Positions 1 through 8,946 of a stretch of DNA of 64,000 bases are shown here, piece after piece. Made by a program: the position numbers and the translations under genes. Source of the DNA: an uncultured Pelagibacteraceae bacterium (GTDB taxonomy: Bacteria; Pseudomonadota; Alphaproteobacteria; Pelagibacterales; Pelagibacteraceae); the NCBI GenBank assembly GCA_902535155.1, contig CACASB010000002.1, positions 1 to 64,000 of the forward strand, given 5' to 3'. The notes beneath the pieces were generated by a model, which saw only the letters and a program-made list of their open reading frames with translations, had not been told where the DNA came from and did no database searches. Position 1 is the first letter of the stretch, and the number at the start of each line of letters is the position of its first letter.

Positions 1-194
1 TCATTAGATACAAAAACTATATCCTCCTCTTTAAGTGAGTCGTATTTTTTTCCTGAAGGAGTTATTAAAAAACCCTCAACACTATTTTCAATACTTCTTA
101 CAGAGATATTTCCAGATCTTAAAGGAGATAAGTTCGTAGTATTAAGTTTAATTGAATATTTAATTAATTCTTTTCTTTTTTCTAAATTATTCAT
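1..194 (-). CDS. Class II aldolase/adducin family protein (N-terminal part; truncated by window edge)
   Basis: Reverse-strand translation MNNLEKRKELIKYSIKLNTTNLSPLRSGNISVRSIENSVEGFLITPSGKKYDSLKEEDIVFVSNE has the class II aldolase SGNxSVR and LITPSG motifs; overlaps the mtnA stop as ATGA. Confidence 0.75.
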   Translation of the reverse strand, partial: MNNLEKRKELIKYSIKLNTTNLSPLRSGNISVRSIENSVEGFLITPSGKKYDSLKEEDIVFVSN

Positions 195-1261
195 TTAAAT
201 AGTCTTTTTAATCCCTCTGTAGATGCTTCACAAATACCTTTTTCAGTAATTAAACCAGTAACATATTTTGCAGGTGTAACATCAAATGCTAAATTCATTG
301 CTTTACTTTTCTTTGGATATATTTGTATTTTTTTTAAATTTCCCTCACTATCAATACCTTCTATGTGAGATAACTCTTCAGAACTTCTCTCCTCAATGGG
401 TATTTCTTTTTGATCTTTTATATTCCAATCAATTGTTGAGCTTGGAAGAGCTACGTAAAAAGGAATTTTATTATCATGAGCGGCTAATGCTTTAAGATAA
501 GTTCCAACTTTGTTACAAACATCACCATTTGCTAGAGTTCTATCTGTTCCAACAATACACATATCAACTTCACCTCTTTGCATTAAAATACCACCAGTAT
601 TATCTGCAATTATTGTATTTTTAATTCCTTCTTCGTTTAATTCGTAAGAAGTGAGATTTGCACCTTGATTTCTTGGTCTAGTTTCATCTGCCCAAACATG
701 AACCGGGATACCTTTCTTGTGTGCATGATAAATTGGTGAGGTTGCTGTTCCCCAATTAATTGTTGCAAGCCATCCTGCGTTACAATGAGTTAAAATATTC
801 ACTGTATTTTTTTTTTTATTATAAATTTCCTCAATTATTTTTAGACCGTTCAATCCGATATTTTCACAAAATTTAATATCTTCTTCACAAATTTCCTTTG
901 CTTCATTCAACGCAATATCTAAAATTTTTTCACTATTAACGCCTGAAAGTTTATTGATCATTCTGTCCACTGCCCATTTTAAATTAATTGCAGTTGGTCT
1001 TGATTTTATCAAATCCTCAGCTGATTTTTTTAAAAAAGATTGATCATTATTTTCTAATATAGCTAAAACTAATCCATATGCTGCGGTAGCTCCTATTAAA
1101 GGAGCACCTCTTACTTCCATTACTTTGATTGCATTTATTGCATCTTTAACTGTTTGTAGATCTTTAATAACAAATTGATGAGGAAGCTTTGTTTGATCAA
1201 TTATTTTAACAACATTATTTTCAAACCAAATAGTACGATATTCTTTTCCGTCTATTTTCAT
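191..1261 (-). CDS. mtnA: S-methyl-5-thioribose-1-phosphate isomerase
   Basis: Full-length ORF with VRGAPLIGATAAYG, LTHCNAGWLAT, ADETRPRNQGANLT and VGTDR motifs of MtnA/eIF2B-like proteins. Confidence 0.95.
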   Translation of the reverse strand: MKIDGKEYRTIWFENNVVKIIDQTKLPHQFVIKDLQTVKDAINAIKVMEVRGAPLIGATAAYGLVLAILENNDQSFLKKSAEDLIKSRPTAINLKWAVDRMINKLSGVNSEKILDIALNEAKEICEEDIKFCENIGLNGLKIIEEIYNKKKNTVNILTHCNAGWLATINWGTATSPIYHAHKKGIPVHVWADETRPRNQGANLTSYELNEEGIKNTIIADNTGGILMQRGEVDMCIVGTDRTLANGDVCNKVGTYLKALAAHDNKIPFYVALPSSTIDWNIKDQKEIPIEERSSEELSHIEGIDSEGNLKKIQIYPKKSKAMNLAFDVTPAKYVTGLITEKGICEASTEGLKRLFK

Positions 1262-2130
1262 TTATTTAAAACCCTGCCCGCAACTGTTTTTAGTTTATCT
1301 TTTGTTTTTTGTGTTCTTTTTTCAGGTGCAGTGATTATTGCTACATCTAAGCAATTATTTGTTGGATCTTTAGGGTCTATATGATTTTCAAAAATATCAA
1401 CCAAATTTTTAATCATATTCTTTGCTTTAGAGGCATTATCTAAGAGAACTTTAATTACTTGTTGAACATCAACATTTTCATGATCGGGATGCCAACAGTC
1501 ATAATCTGTCACCATTGAAACTGATGCGTATCTTATCTCAGCCTCTCTAGCTAATTTTGCTTCTGGCATATTAGTCATTCCAATTACATCCGCTTTCCAA
1601 GATCTATATAAATTAGATTCTGCTAATGTTGAAAATTGTGGTCCTTCCATTACTACGTAGGTACCATTTCGTTGATAATCAATTTTTTCTTTTTTTATAG
1701 CCTCTTCGCAAGCATTCATTAATCCAATTGAGGTTGGGTGAGCCATAGATACATGGGCAACAATCTCATTGTCAAAAAAAGTTTTATTTCTCGCAAAAGT
1801 CCTATCAATAAATTGGTCAATAATCACAAATTTACCTGGTGACAACTCCTCTTTTAAAGACCCAACAGCTGAAACAGAGACAATATCAGTAACACCTAAT
1901 TGTTTTAGAGCGTCAATATTAGCTCTAAAATTTATTTTTGATGGATTAATGTAATGACCCCTACCATGTCTAGGTAAAAAATAAATTTCTTTTTCATTGT
2001 AATTAGTTTTTAATATTTTGTCTGATGGATCTCCCCATGGGGTTTTAATATCTAGCAATTCTCTGCTCTTAAATTCTTCTACATCATACAATCCGCTACC
2101 ACCGATAATTGCTAATTTATTGTTTGCCAT
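1258..2130 (-). CDS. mtnP: S-methyl-5'-thioadenosine phosphorylase
   Basis: IIGGSGLYD, FLPRHGRGH, MEGPQFSTLAES and GMTNMPEAKLAREAE motifs; 4-nt overlap with mtnA. Confidence 0.95.
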   Translation of the reverse strand: MANNKLAIIGGSGLYDVEEFKSRELLDIKTPWGDPSDKILKTNYNEKEIYFLPRHGRGHYINPSKINFRANIDALKQLGVTDIVSVSAVGSLKEELSPGKFVIIDQFIDRTFARNKTFFDNEIVAHVSMAHPTSIGLMNACEEAIKKEKIDYQRNGTYVVMEGPQFSTLAESNLYRSWKADVIGMTNMPEAKLAREAEIRYASVSMVTDYDCWHPDHENVDVQQVIKVLLDNASKAKNMIKNLVDIFENHIDPKDPTNNCLDVAIITAPEKRTQKTKDKLKTVAGRVLNK

Positions 2131-2171
2131 ATTTAAAAGATAGTTTATTTAATCATATAACACAAATCTAA

Positions 2172-2699
2172 ATGGACTTAAAAAAATTTATAAGATCTAT
2201 ACCAGACTATCCAAAAAAAGGTATTTTATTTAGAGACATCACAACTTTAATTAAAGATGAGAAAGCATTTGAAGAAACCATTAATCAAATTGTGAATAGA
2301 TCGAAAAAATTAGATTTTAATAAGATTGCAGCTATTGAGTCCAGAGGTTTTGTTTTTGCTTCAGCGGTTTCATATATTTTAAAAAAACCATTCATCATGC
2401 TTAGAAAAAAAAATAAATTACCCGCAGATACTCATTCAGTAGATTTTGAATTAGAATATGGTACTGCGACTATAGAGGTGCATAAGGATTCTATTAAAAA
2501 AAATGATAAAGTTCTTATTATTGATGATTTAATTGCTACTGGCGGAACTGCAGAGGCGGCCGCTAAACTAGTAAAAATATCTGATGGCAATGTTGCAGCA
2601 TTCATATTTGTTATAAATCTTTTTGATTTAGGTGGTTGTAAAGGATTAATTGAAAAAGGTTATAAAGTTGAAAATTTAATCGAATTTCCTGGACACTAA
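2172..2699 (+). CDS. apt: Adenine phosphoribosyltransferase
   Basis: IPDYPKKGILFRDIT and PRPP motif VLIIDDLIATGGTA. Confidence 0.95.
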   Translation: MDLKKFIRSIPDYPKKGILFRDITTLIKDEKAFEETINQIVNRSKKLDFNKIAAIESRGFVFASAVSYILKKPFIMLRKKNKLPADTHSVDFELEYGTATIEVHKDSIKKNDKVLIIDDLIATGGTAEAAAKLVKISDGNVAAFIFVINLFDLGGCKGLIEKGYKVENLIEFPGH

Positions 2700-3595
2700 T
2701 TAATTTTTAATCTGTACCAGGATTTTCTACCAATTAGTCTATTCCAAATACCACTTACTCTTCCATGGTACATCTTAAACTTTATACTATTATAAAATAT
2801 TCTATAATAGACCATTTTAATTAATGATCTAAAAAATTTTCCATACATAGATTTAATTGCATAAAAATAACTAAAATTTTTCTCATAGTAATAAAAAGAT
2901 GACCACATCCAATGCCAACTTCTGAGAAATACGGAGTCTTTCTCATATTTTGGATCAACCGCAACAGATCCCTTATGGCCTAAATGTTTGACGTATAAGA
3001 TTTTACTTGCAAATATTTTTCCACCATTATTTAAAACACGTCTGCATAAATCAAATTCCTCAAAAAATAAAAAAAAATTTTCATCAAATAAATTTTTATT
3101 ATCAAATTTATCTAAATCTACAAACATTGTACAACCGACTATCCAATGGGTTTCTGTTAGGTTTTTATTTATTTTAGTATCATTATTAAAACTTTCTTTT
3201 TTTAAATCATCAAAAAATCCATGGCTTGCATAATCTCTTGACCTGTACATTGGGCCAATTATACTAAAATCTGTATTGCTATCTATGTAAGTTTTTAGAT
3301 TGCTAAAAAAATCATTTTCGTAAATTACATCTGGATTTGAAATTAAAACATATCTTGATTTCACAAGATTTATGCCTTTGTTGTTGCCAGCCCCATATCC
3401 AAGATTTGAACCAGTCAAAATGACTTCTAAATTAGGATATTTATTTTCATATTTAAACTTAAATTCTTTGTCATCAGAATTTTCTATAACTAATATTTTT
3501 GCTTTTCCTAATATTGATTGAATACATTCATGTAAAATTTGATCATTTGTCTTGTAAGTAACAATAACGACTGTCAAATCATTAATTAGAACCAT
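2696..3595 (-). CDS. Glycosyltransferase family 2 (rhamnosyltransferase-like)
   Basis: DLTVVIVTYKTND N-terminus, NLGYGAGNNKG and ISNPDV motifs of GT2 rhamnosyltransferase-like enzymes. Confidence 0.8.
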   Translation of the reverse strand: MVLINDLTVVIVTYKTNDQILHECIQSILGKAKILVIENSDDKEFKFKYENKYPNLEVILTGSNLGYGAGNNKGINLVKSRYVLISNPDVIYENDFFSNLKTYIDSNTDFSIIGPMYRSRDYASHGFFDDLKKESFNNDTKINKNLTETHWIVGCTMFVDLDKFDNKNLFDENFFLFFEEFDLCRRVLNNGGKIFASKILYVKHLGHKGSVAVDPKYEKDSVFLRSWHWMWSSFYYYEKNFSYFYAIKSMYGKFFRSLIKMVYYRIFYNSIKFKMYHGRVSGIWNRLIGRKSWYRLKIN

Positions 3596-3673
3596 ATTTT
3601 TGCCATTAAAATTAAATTTATATCAATAATTAATTAATATATTAAATATAATTCATTATACATAAATTTTTTA

Positions 3674-4699
3674 ATGAACAAAAATATTATTATAACTGGT
3701 GGACTTGGTTTTATTGGTAGCAATCTCGTTGAAACATTAATAAAAAAAAAATACTTTGTAGTAAATATTGATAAGGCAAATTATGCCTCAAATTACTATA
3801 ACACAAAAAAATTTAATAATTTACCAAATTATAAATTTTATAAATTAGACATCAATAATAATAAAAAAATAAAAACTATTTTTAATAAATATAAACCATC
3901 TGCAATATTTAATTTGGCTGCTGAAACACATGTCGATAGATCAATTGATAATCCAGATCAATTTATTAAAAGTAATATTTTTGGTGTTTATAATCTTTTA
4001 GAAATTTTCAAAGAATTTCAAAAAAAAAACAAAAAATCTAAGTTTATACACATATCGACAGACGAAGTTTTTGGTGATGTATTAAGTGGCAGAAGTAAAG
4101 AAACAGATGCTTACAAACCTAGCTCACCATATGCAGCATCAAAAGCATCTTCAGATCACTTAGTATATTCATATATAAGAACATATAAATTAAATGGTAT
4201 AGTAACAAATTGTTCTAATAATTATGGTCCAAATCAACATCCAGAAAAATTAATTCCTAAATTAATTTATAATATAATTCACAACCTTCCTTTACCTTTG
4301 TATGCAAAAGGAAAAAATTCTAGAGAATGGATATTTGTAAAGGACCATTGTGAGGCTTTGCTAAAAGTGTATGAGAGAGGAAAAGTTGGTGAGTTTTATA
4401 ATATAGGTTCGAATTTAAACTTTAAAAATATTGATATTGCAAAACAATTATTAAGTGTAGCTAAAAAAAAAATTAAATTAGGAAACAAAGTTAAAATTAT
4501 TTTTGTAAAAGATAGACCAGGACACGATTTTAGATACGCTTTAAATAGCAACAAAATATTTAAAAAATTAAAATGGAAGTCAAAAACAAATCTTAAAATT
4601 GGTTTAAGAAATACTTTTGATTGGTATTTAAATAATATGAATTACTATACTTCATTAAAAAAAAGAGATATCAGAAAAAGATTAGGCTCAATTAAATGA
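3674..4699 (+). CDS. rfbB: dTDP-glucose 4,6-dehydratase
   Basis: GGLGFIGSNLV Rossmann motif, AAETHVDRSID, STDEVFGD, YAASKASSDHLV, NCSNNYGPNQHPEKLIP. Confidence 0.92.
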   Translation: MNKNIIITGGLGFIGSNLVETLIKKKYFVVNIDKANYASNYYNTKKFNNLPNYKFYKLDINNNKKIKTIFNKYKPSAIFNLAAETHVDRSIDNPDQFIKSNIFGVYNLLEIFKEFQKKNKKSKFIHISTDEVFGDVLSGRSKETDAYKPSSPYAASKASSDHLVYSYIRTYKLNGIVTNCSNNYGPNQHPEKLIPKLIYNIIHNLPLPLYAKGKNSREWIFVKDHCEALLKVYERGKVGEFYNIGSNLNFKNIDIAKQLLSVAKKKIKLGNKVKIIFVKDRPGHDFRYALNSNKIFKKLKWKSKTNLKIGLRNTFDWYLNNMNYYTSLKKRDIRKRLGSIK

Positions 4700-5562
4700 T
4701 TAAAAAAGCAATAATTCTCGCTGGTGGAAAGGGAACTAGAATGAGCCCTTTAACTAAAGCAGTAAATAAGCAACTATTACCTATTTATGACAAACCACTA
4801 ATTTTTTATCCATTGTCTATTTTAATGTTATCTAAAATTAAAGATATATTAATCATAGTTAATAAAGGTCAGCTGAATCAATACAAAAAAATATTACCTA
4901 ATGGTGATAATTTAGGAATAAAAATTACTTATAAAGAACAAAATCATCCAAAAGGATTACCTGATGCTTTTTTAATAGGAGAAAAATTTATTAATAATCA
5001 AAACGTTGCATTAATACTTGGGGATAATTTTTTTTACGGACAAAATTTATCATCTAAACTTTTGGAGTGTACCAAATTAAAAAAGGGTGCAAAGGTTATA
5101 TTGCATAAAGTAATTAAACCAGAATTATATGGTGTTGCAAAAGTTAATAAAACTGGAACTATTAAGTTACTTAAAGAAAAACCAAAGAAATTTATTTCAG
5201 ACCTAGCAATTACCGGGTTATATTTTTTTGATAAAAAAGTAGTTGAGTACGCAAAAAAACTTAAACCTTCAAAAAGGAAAGAGTTAGAGATAACGGATTT
5301 ATTAAATATATATTGTAAAAAAAAACAACTTAAATCAGATATTTTGGGTCGTGGTGGTGCTTGGTTAGATACAGGATCAATAGAAGATTTTTATAAAACA
5401 AGCGCATTTGTTTCCGCAATTGAAAATAGACAGGGGTTTAAAATTGCTTGTTTAGAGGAGATATCATTAAATAATAGATGGATCACAAAGAAACAAATTT
5501 TAAAATCAATTGAATTTTATGGAAAGTGTGAATACTCAAATTATTTAAGAAAATTTATTTAG
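4696..5562 (+). CDS. rfbA: Glucose-1-phosphate thymidylyltransferase
   Basis: AIILAGGKGTRMSPLTKAVNKQLLPIYDKPLIFYPLS and LGDNFFYG motifs; ATGA overlap with rfbB. Confidence 0.93.
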   Translation: MIKKAIILAGGKGTRMSPLTKAVNKQLLPIYDKPLIFYPLSILMLSKIKDILIIVNKGQLNQYKKILPNGDNLGIKITYKEQNHPKGLPDAFLIGEKFINNQNVALILGDNFFYGQNLSSKLLECTKLKKGAKVILHKVIKPELYGVAKVNKTGTIKLLKEKPKKFISDLAITGLYFFDKKVVEYAKKLKPSKRKELEITDLLNIYCKKKQLKSDILGRGGAWLDTGSIEDFYKTSAFVSAIENRQGFKIACLEEISLNNRWITKKQILKSIEFYGKCEYSNYLRKFI

Positions 5563-5567
5563 TTTTT

Positions 5568-6107
5568 ATGAGAAAAATTAGAACTCATATTAAAGGTCTT
5601 TACATTTTAAAAGGGAAAAAATTTAGTGACCCTAGAGGATGGTTGAGAGAAGTATTTAAACAAAACTATTTTAATAAAAATAATATATTTACTATAGTTT
5701 CAAAATCAAAAAAAAATGTTCTACGTGGTTTACATTTACAAAAGAAAAATTCCCAAGATAAATTAATCACAGTATTAAAGGGTAAAATTTTAGATGTGGC
5801 TATTGATTTAAGAACAAATTCTAAAACATTTGGTAAGCATCATAAAATTATTTTAAGTGAAAAAAACTGTAAATCTTTTTTTGTACCGAAGGGTTTTGCT
5901 CATGGTATTCTTGGGTTAGATAAAGAAAATATTATTTTGTACACTTGTACAAAATACAGGGATAAATCAAGTGAAGTGTCAATAATATGGAATGATAAAG
6001 ACTTAAATGTTAAATGGGGAATTAAAAAACCAATATTATCATCAAAAGACAGTAAAGCTCAAAAGATTACTCAATTTATTAAAAATTTTAATGAAAAAAA
6101 AAGATAA
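5568..6107 (+). CDS. rfbC: dTDP-4-dehydrorhamnose 3,5-epimerase
   Basis: DPRGWLREVFKQ, VLRGLHLQ, FVPKGFAHG motifs. Confidence 0.9.
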   Translation: MRKIRTHIKGLYILKGKKFSDPRGWLREVFKQNYFNKNNIFTIVSKSKKNVLRGLHLQKKNSQDKLITVLKGKILDVAIDLRTNSKTFGKHHKIILSEKNCKSFFVPKGFAHGILGLDKENIILYTCTKYRDKSSEVSIIWNDKDLNVKWGIKKPILSSKDSKAQKITQFIKNFNEKKR

Positions 6108-6795
6108 AATAATTTTTACAGGTGGATCAGGTAAATTTGGCAGTGTTTTTAGAAGAATACATAAAAATAAGAAAATTTTATATCCAACATCAAATCAACT
6201 AAATATAAAGAATTATAAAAGTATTAAAAAATATTTATCAAAGAATAAACCTAAATATTTTATCCATACTGCTGCTTTATCACGGCCTATGAATATTCAT
6301 GATAGAAATATAATAACTAGCATAGAGACTAATATTATTGGAACTTGTAATGTTGTTAGAGCATGTATTGATAGAAATATTAAGTTGATTTATTTTTCGT
6401 CTAATTACATTTATCCTGCCAAAAAAGGTTATTATGATGAAAAGAGTGCAGTGCTACCTTTTAATAATTACGCATGGTCAAAACTTGGGGGAGAGGCTGC
6501 AGTACAAATGTATAAAAATTCTTTAATATTAAGAATATGTATGACGGAAAAGCCTTTCTTGCACAAAAAAGGATATACGAACTTAAGAACAAATTTTATG
6601 TTTCATGAAGATTTAGCTAAAGTTTTTTTCAAACTTATCCAAAAAAAAGGCATAATTAATGTAGGTGGAAAATCTCAAAGTGTTTATAGATTTGCTAAAA
6701 AATATAATAAAAATATTAAAAAGGGAAAATTAAATAGAAGCTTGTTGCCACTTAGCTCAACAATGAATATAAGAAAATTTACAAAATTAACTTAA
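6091..6795 (+). CDS. RmlD-like NAD(P)-dependent sugar-nucleotide reductase/epimerase
   Basis: ATG at 6091 (MKKKDKIIFTGGSGKFGSVF); RmlD-like HTAALSRP and FSSNYIYPAKKGYYDE motifs; 234 aa, short for RmlD. The track start at 6007 lies deep inside rfbC. Confidence 0.7.
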   Translation: MKKKDKIIFTGGSGKFGSVFRRIHKNKKILYPTSNQLNIKNYKSIKKYLSKNKPKYFIHTAALSRPMNIHDRNIITSIETNIIGTCNVVRACIDRNIKLIYFSSNYIYPAKKGYYDEKSAVLPFNNYAWSKLGGEAAVQMYKNSLILRICMTEKPFLHKKGYTNLRTNFMFHEDLAKVFFKLIQKKGIINVGGKSQSVYRFAKKYNKNIKKGKLNRSLLPLSSTMNIRKFTKLT

Positions 6796-6797
6796 TA

Positions 6798-7196
6798 TTA
6801 AATTACTTTTTTTAAAGCCTCATAAATTAAATCTTCTGTTGTTTCTCCAAGACTTCTGTAAATTTCTTTATTATTCTTATAAATTAATAATGTTGTTTGA
6901 AATTTTACGTTTAGCAAGTTAGCAATATCTTTATTTGTTACATCAAATGAAAAATATTCAATATTTTCGAATTTAATATCCAATAATTTGCCTTCATTTT
7001 TTGCTTTATTTAAAACTTTCATTTGGCTGGCACATGAGGAACAATATTTTATCCAAGAACTTACTACTACAATTTTTCCTTCGGATTGGGCTTTGTTGAA
7101 TAACTCTTTATTAAAAGTAGTCTCTTTTTCCATGGAAAATGAGGGATAAATAAGAAAAAATTGAACGAAGAATAATATAATTGTTTTTTTTATCAT
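6798..7196 (-). CDS. Thioredoxin-fold protein (DsbD C-terminal/thioredoxin-like), exported
   Basis: Signal peptide followed by a thioredoxin-like region with CSSC motif (SSWIKYCSSCASQMKVL). Confidence 0.7.
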   Translation of the reverse strand: MIKKTIILFFVQFFLIYPSFSMEKETTFNKELFNKAQSEGKIVVVSSWIKYCSSCASQMKVLNKAKNEGKLLDIKFENIEYFSFDVTNKDIANLLNVKFQTTLLIYKNNKEIYRSLGETTEDLIYEALKKVI

Positions 7197-7280
7197 AAAA
7201 TCTATTACCTAATTTAATTAAATATTTCAATGGGTCAAAAAATCACTTTAAAATTGTTAAATATGAAATTATTATAAATA

Positions 7281-7784
7281 ATGAATAAATTAATTTTGAC
7301 AATTTTATTTACTTTAATTTCCTTTAAGTCTTTTGCTGATAAAAATATGATGATCGGATCCTTGGGTAAGGCTGAGGAAGTTAATCGTACAATTAAAGTA
7401 ATAATGTATGATAACTATTATGAGCCAAATAGTTTTAATATAAAATCTGGTGAAACAATTAAATTTGAAGTTGTAAATGCTGGAGAATTAGTTCATGAAT
7501 TTAATATAGCTAATGCAATGATGCACAAAAAACATCAGCCAGAAATGGAGAAAATGGTTGAAAATGAAATTTTATTAGCCAATTCAATTGACAAGAATAA
7601 AATGAAAAAAATGGCTAAAATGGATAAGTCAATGGGTCATACTCATAGTAACAGTGTGCTACTAGAACCAAATGAAAAAGGTGACATTGTTTGGAAGTTT
7701 GAAAATGCAATGAACATTGAAATTGCATGCAATGTTCCTGGTCATTATCAAATTGGCATGATTGCTAAAGTTGATATAAAATAA
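7281..7784 (+). CDS. Cupredoxin/plastocyanin-like copper-binding protein, exported
   Basis: Signal peptide; cupredoxin C-terminus IACNVPGHYQIGM; Met/His-rich insertion (NAMMHKKHQPEMEKM...KMDKSMGHTHSNS). Confidence 0.8.
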   Translation: MNKLILTILFTLISFKSFADKNMMIGSLGKAEEVNRTIKVIMYDNYYEPNSFNIKSGETIKFEVVNAGELVHEFNIANAMMHKKHQPEMEKMVENEILLANSIDKNKMKKMAKMDKSMGHTHSNSVLLEPNEKGDIVWKFENAMNIEIACNVPGHYQIGMIAKVDIK

Positions 7785-7787
7785 TTA

Positions 7788-8234
7788 ATGCAAAAATCAT
7801 CTGTATCTAGCTTTCACTGGGCATGTAAGCATACATGGAATAGAAGTGCAAAGAACACTGCATGGTGTTTACTTGGTTGTTCAATAGGAGACTTTGGAAC
7901 GATTTTATTTTTTCAATTAACAAAAATTCCTTTTCCTATACTAGGAATTATGACATTGGCAATAATTAATGGATTAATTACAAGTATAATTCTTGAAACA
8001 ATAATTCTTATGAGGCAAAACTTAAATTTTTCAAAAGCGTTTAATACAGCAATTGGTATGAGCTTTATTTCAATGATTAGTATGGAAGCTGCAATGAACA
8101 TTACTGACTATTTTCTTACTGGTGGTGCAATGCTAACTTGGTGGGTAGTACCAATAATGTTAGTAGTAGGATTTTTAACACCATGGCCTTACAATTATTG
8201 GAGATTAAAAAAATATAAAATTGCTTGCCATTAA
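7788..8234 (+). CDS. DUF4396-type membrane protein
   Basis: Multi-TM; HWACKHTWNRSAKNTAWCLLGCSIGDFGTI and MEAAMNITDYFLTGG resemble DUF4396; 3 nt after the cupredoxin. Confidence 0.65.
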   Translation: MQKSSVSSFHWACKHTWNRSAKNTAWCLLGCSIGDFGTILFFQLTKIPFPILGIMTLAIINGLITSIILETIILMRQNLNFSKAFNTAIGMSFISMISMEAAMNITDYFLTGGAMLTWWVVPIMLVVGFLTPWPYNYWRLKKYKIACH

Positions 8235-8298
8235 TACAATAATACATTCTTAAAAATTTTTTATATTAGTTCTTTGGTATTTATGATAAATTGCTATT

Positions 8299-8808
8299 AT
8301 GAAAATAAATATCGGTGGCGAAACAAAAAAAGATGGTTGGAAAATATTAAATGCTCAAGAAAAACATAATCCAGATTATATTGGAAATGTTGAGGATTTA
8401 AGTCAATTTGAAAATGAGACTATAGATGAAATCTATGCAAGCCATATCATTGAACATATTAATCAAAAGAAAATGCAAAATACATTTAAAGGTATTTTTA
8501 GAATTTTAAAAAAAGGTGGAAGGTTTTATGTTTCAGTGCCAGATTTAGAAATTCTTTGTCATTTTTTTGTATCTCCATTAGCTAATAAAAAAATAAAATT
8601 TCATACTATGCGCATGATTTATGGCGGTCAGATTGATAATTACGATTATCATTATTTTGGTTGGAATTATGAATTTATGAATGATTATCTTAAAGGTGCT
8701 GGTTTTTCAGAAGTTAAAAGAGTCGACTCTTTTGGCTTGTTTGACGACACAAGTGAATACAAGCCTTATGGTTTTCCAATTAGTTTAAATGTAATAGCAA
8801 TTAAATAA
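8299..8808 (+). CDS. SAM-dependent methyltransferase-like protein
   Basis: KINIGGETKKDGWKILN; DEIYASHIIEHI; IFRILKKGGRFYVSVPDLE. Confidence 0.7.
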   Translation: MKINIGGETKKDGWKILNAQEKHNPDYIGNVEDLSQFENETIDEIYASHIIEHINQKKMQNTFKGIFRILKKGGRFYVSVPDLEILCHFFVSPLANKKIKFHTMRMIYGGQIDNYDYHYFGWNYEFMNDYLKGAGFSEVKRVDSFGLFDDTSEYKPYGFPISLNVIAIK

Positions 8809-8885
8809 TGGTAGCGGGAAGTGGGATCGAACCACTGACCTCGGGCTTATGAGTCCCGCGCTCTAACCAACTGAGCTACCCCGCC
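8809..8885 (-). tRNA. tRNA-Met (CAU), elongator type
   Basis: Reverse complement GGCGGGGTAGCTCAGTTGGTTAGAGCGCGGGACTCATAAGCCCGAGGTCAGTGGTTCGATCCCACTTCCCGCTACCA folds as a cloverleaf with CAT anticodon, TTCGATC T-loop and encoded CCA. It abuts the stop codon at 8806-8808. Confidence 0.95.
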
Positions 8886-8946
8886 ATTAAATTCGTATTG
8901 ATTTATACTACTTTTATTTTTGGTTTCAAATAAGAAATTACAATTT

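Noticed and set aside
286-1384. Forward ORFs at 286..495 and 1175..1384
   Set aside because: Antisense to mtnA/mtnP, low-complexity shadow translations of AT-rich DNA.
6007-6090. N-terminal extension of the RmlD-like ORF
   Set aside because: It would overlap rfbC by 101 nt; the Rossmann motif begins just after the ATG at 6091.
8809-8885. tRNA-Ile2 (CAU, lysidine) instead of tRNA-Met
   Set aside because: The acceptor stem GGCGGGG...TCCCGCT resembles alphaproteobacterial elongator Met rather than Ile2; not formally tested.
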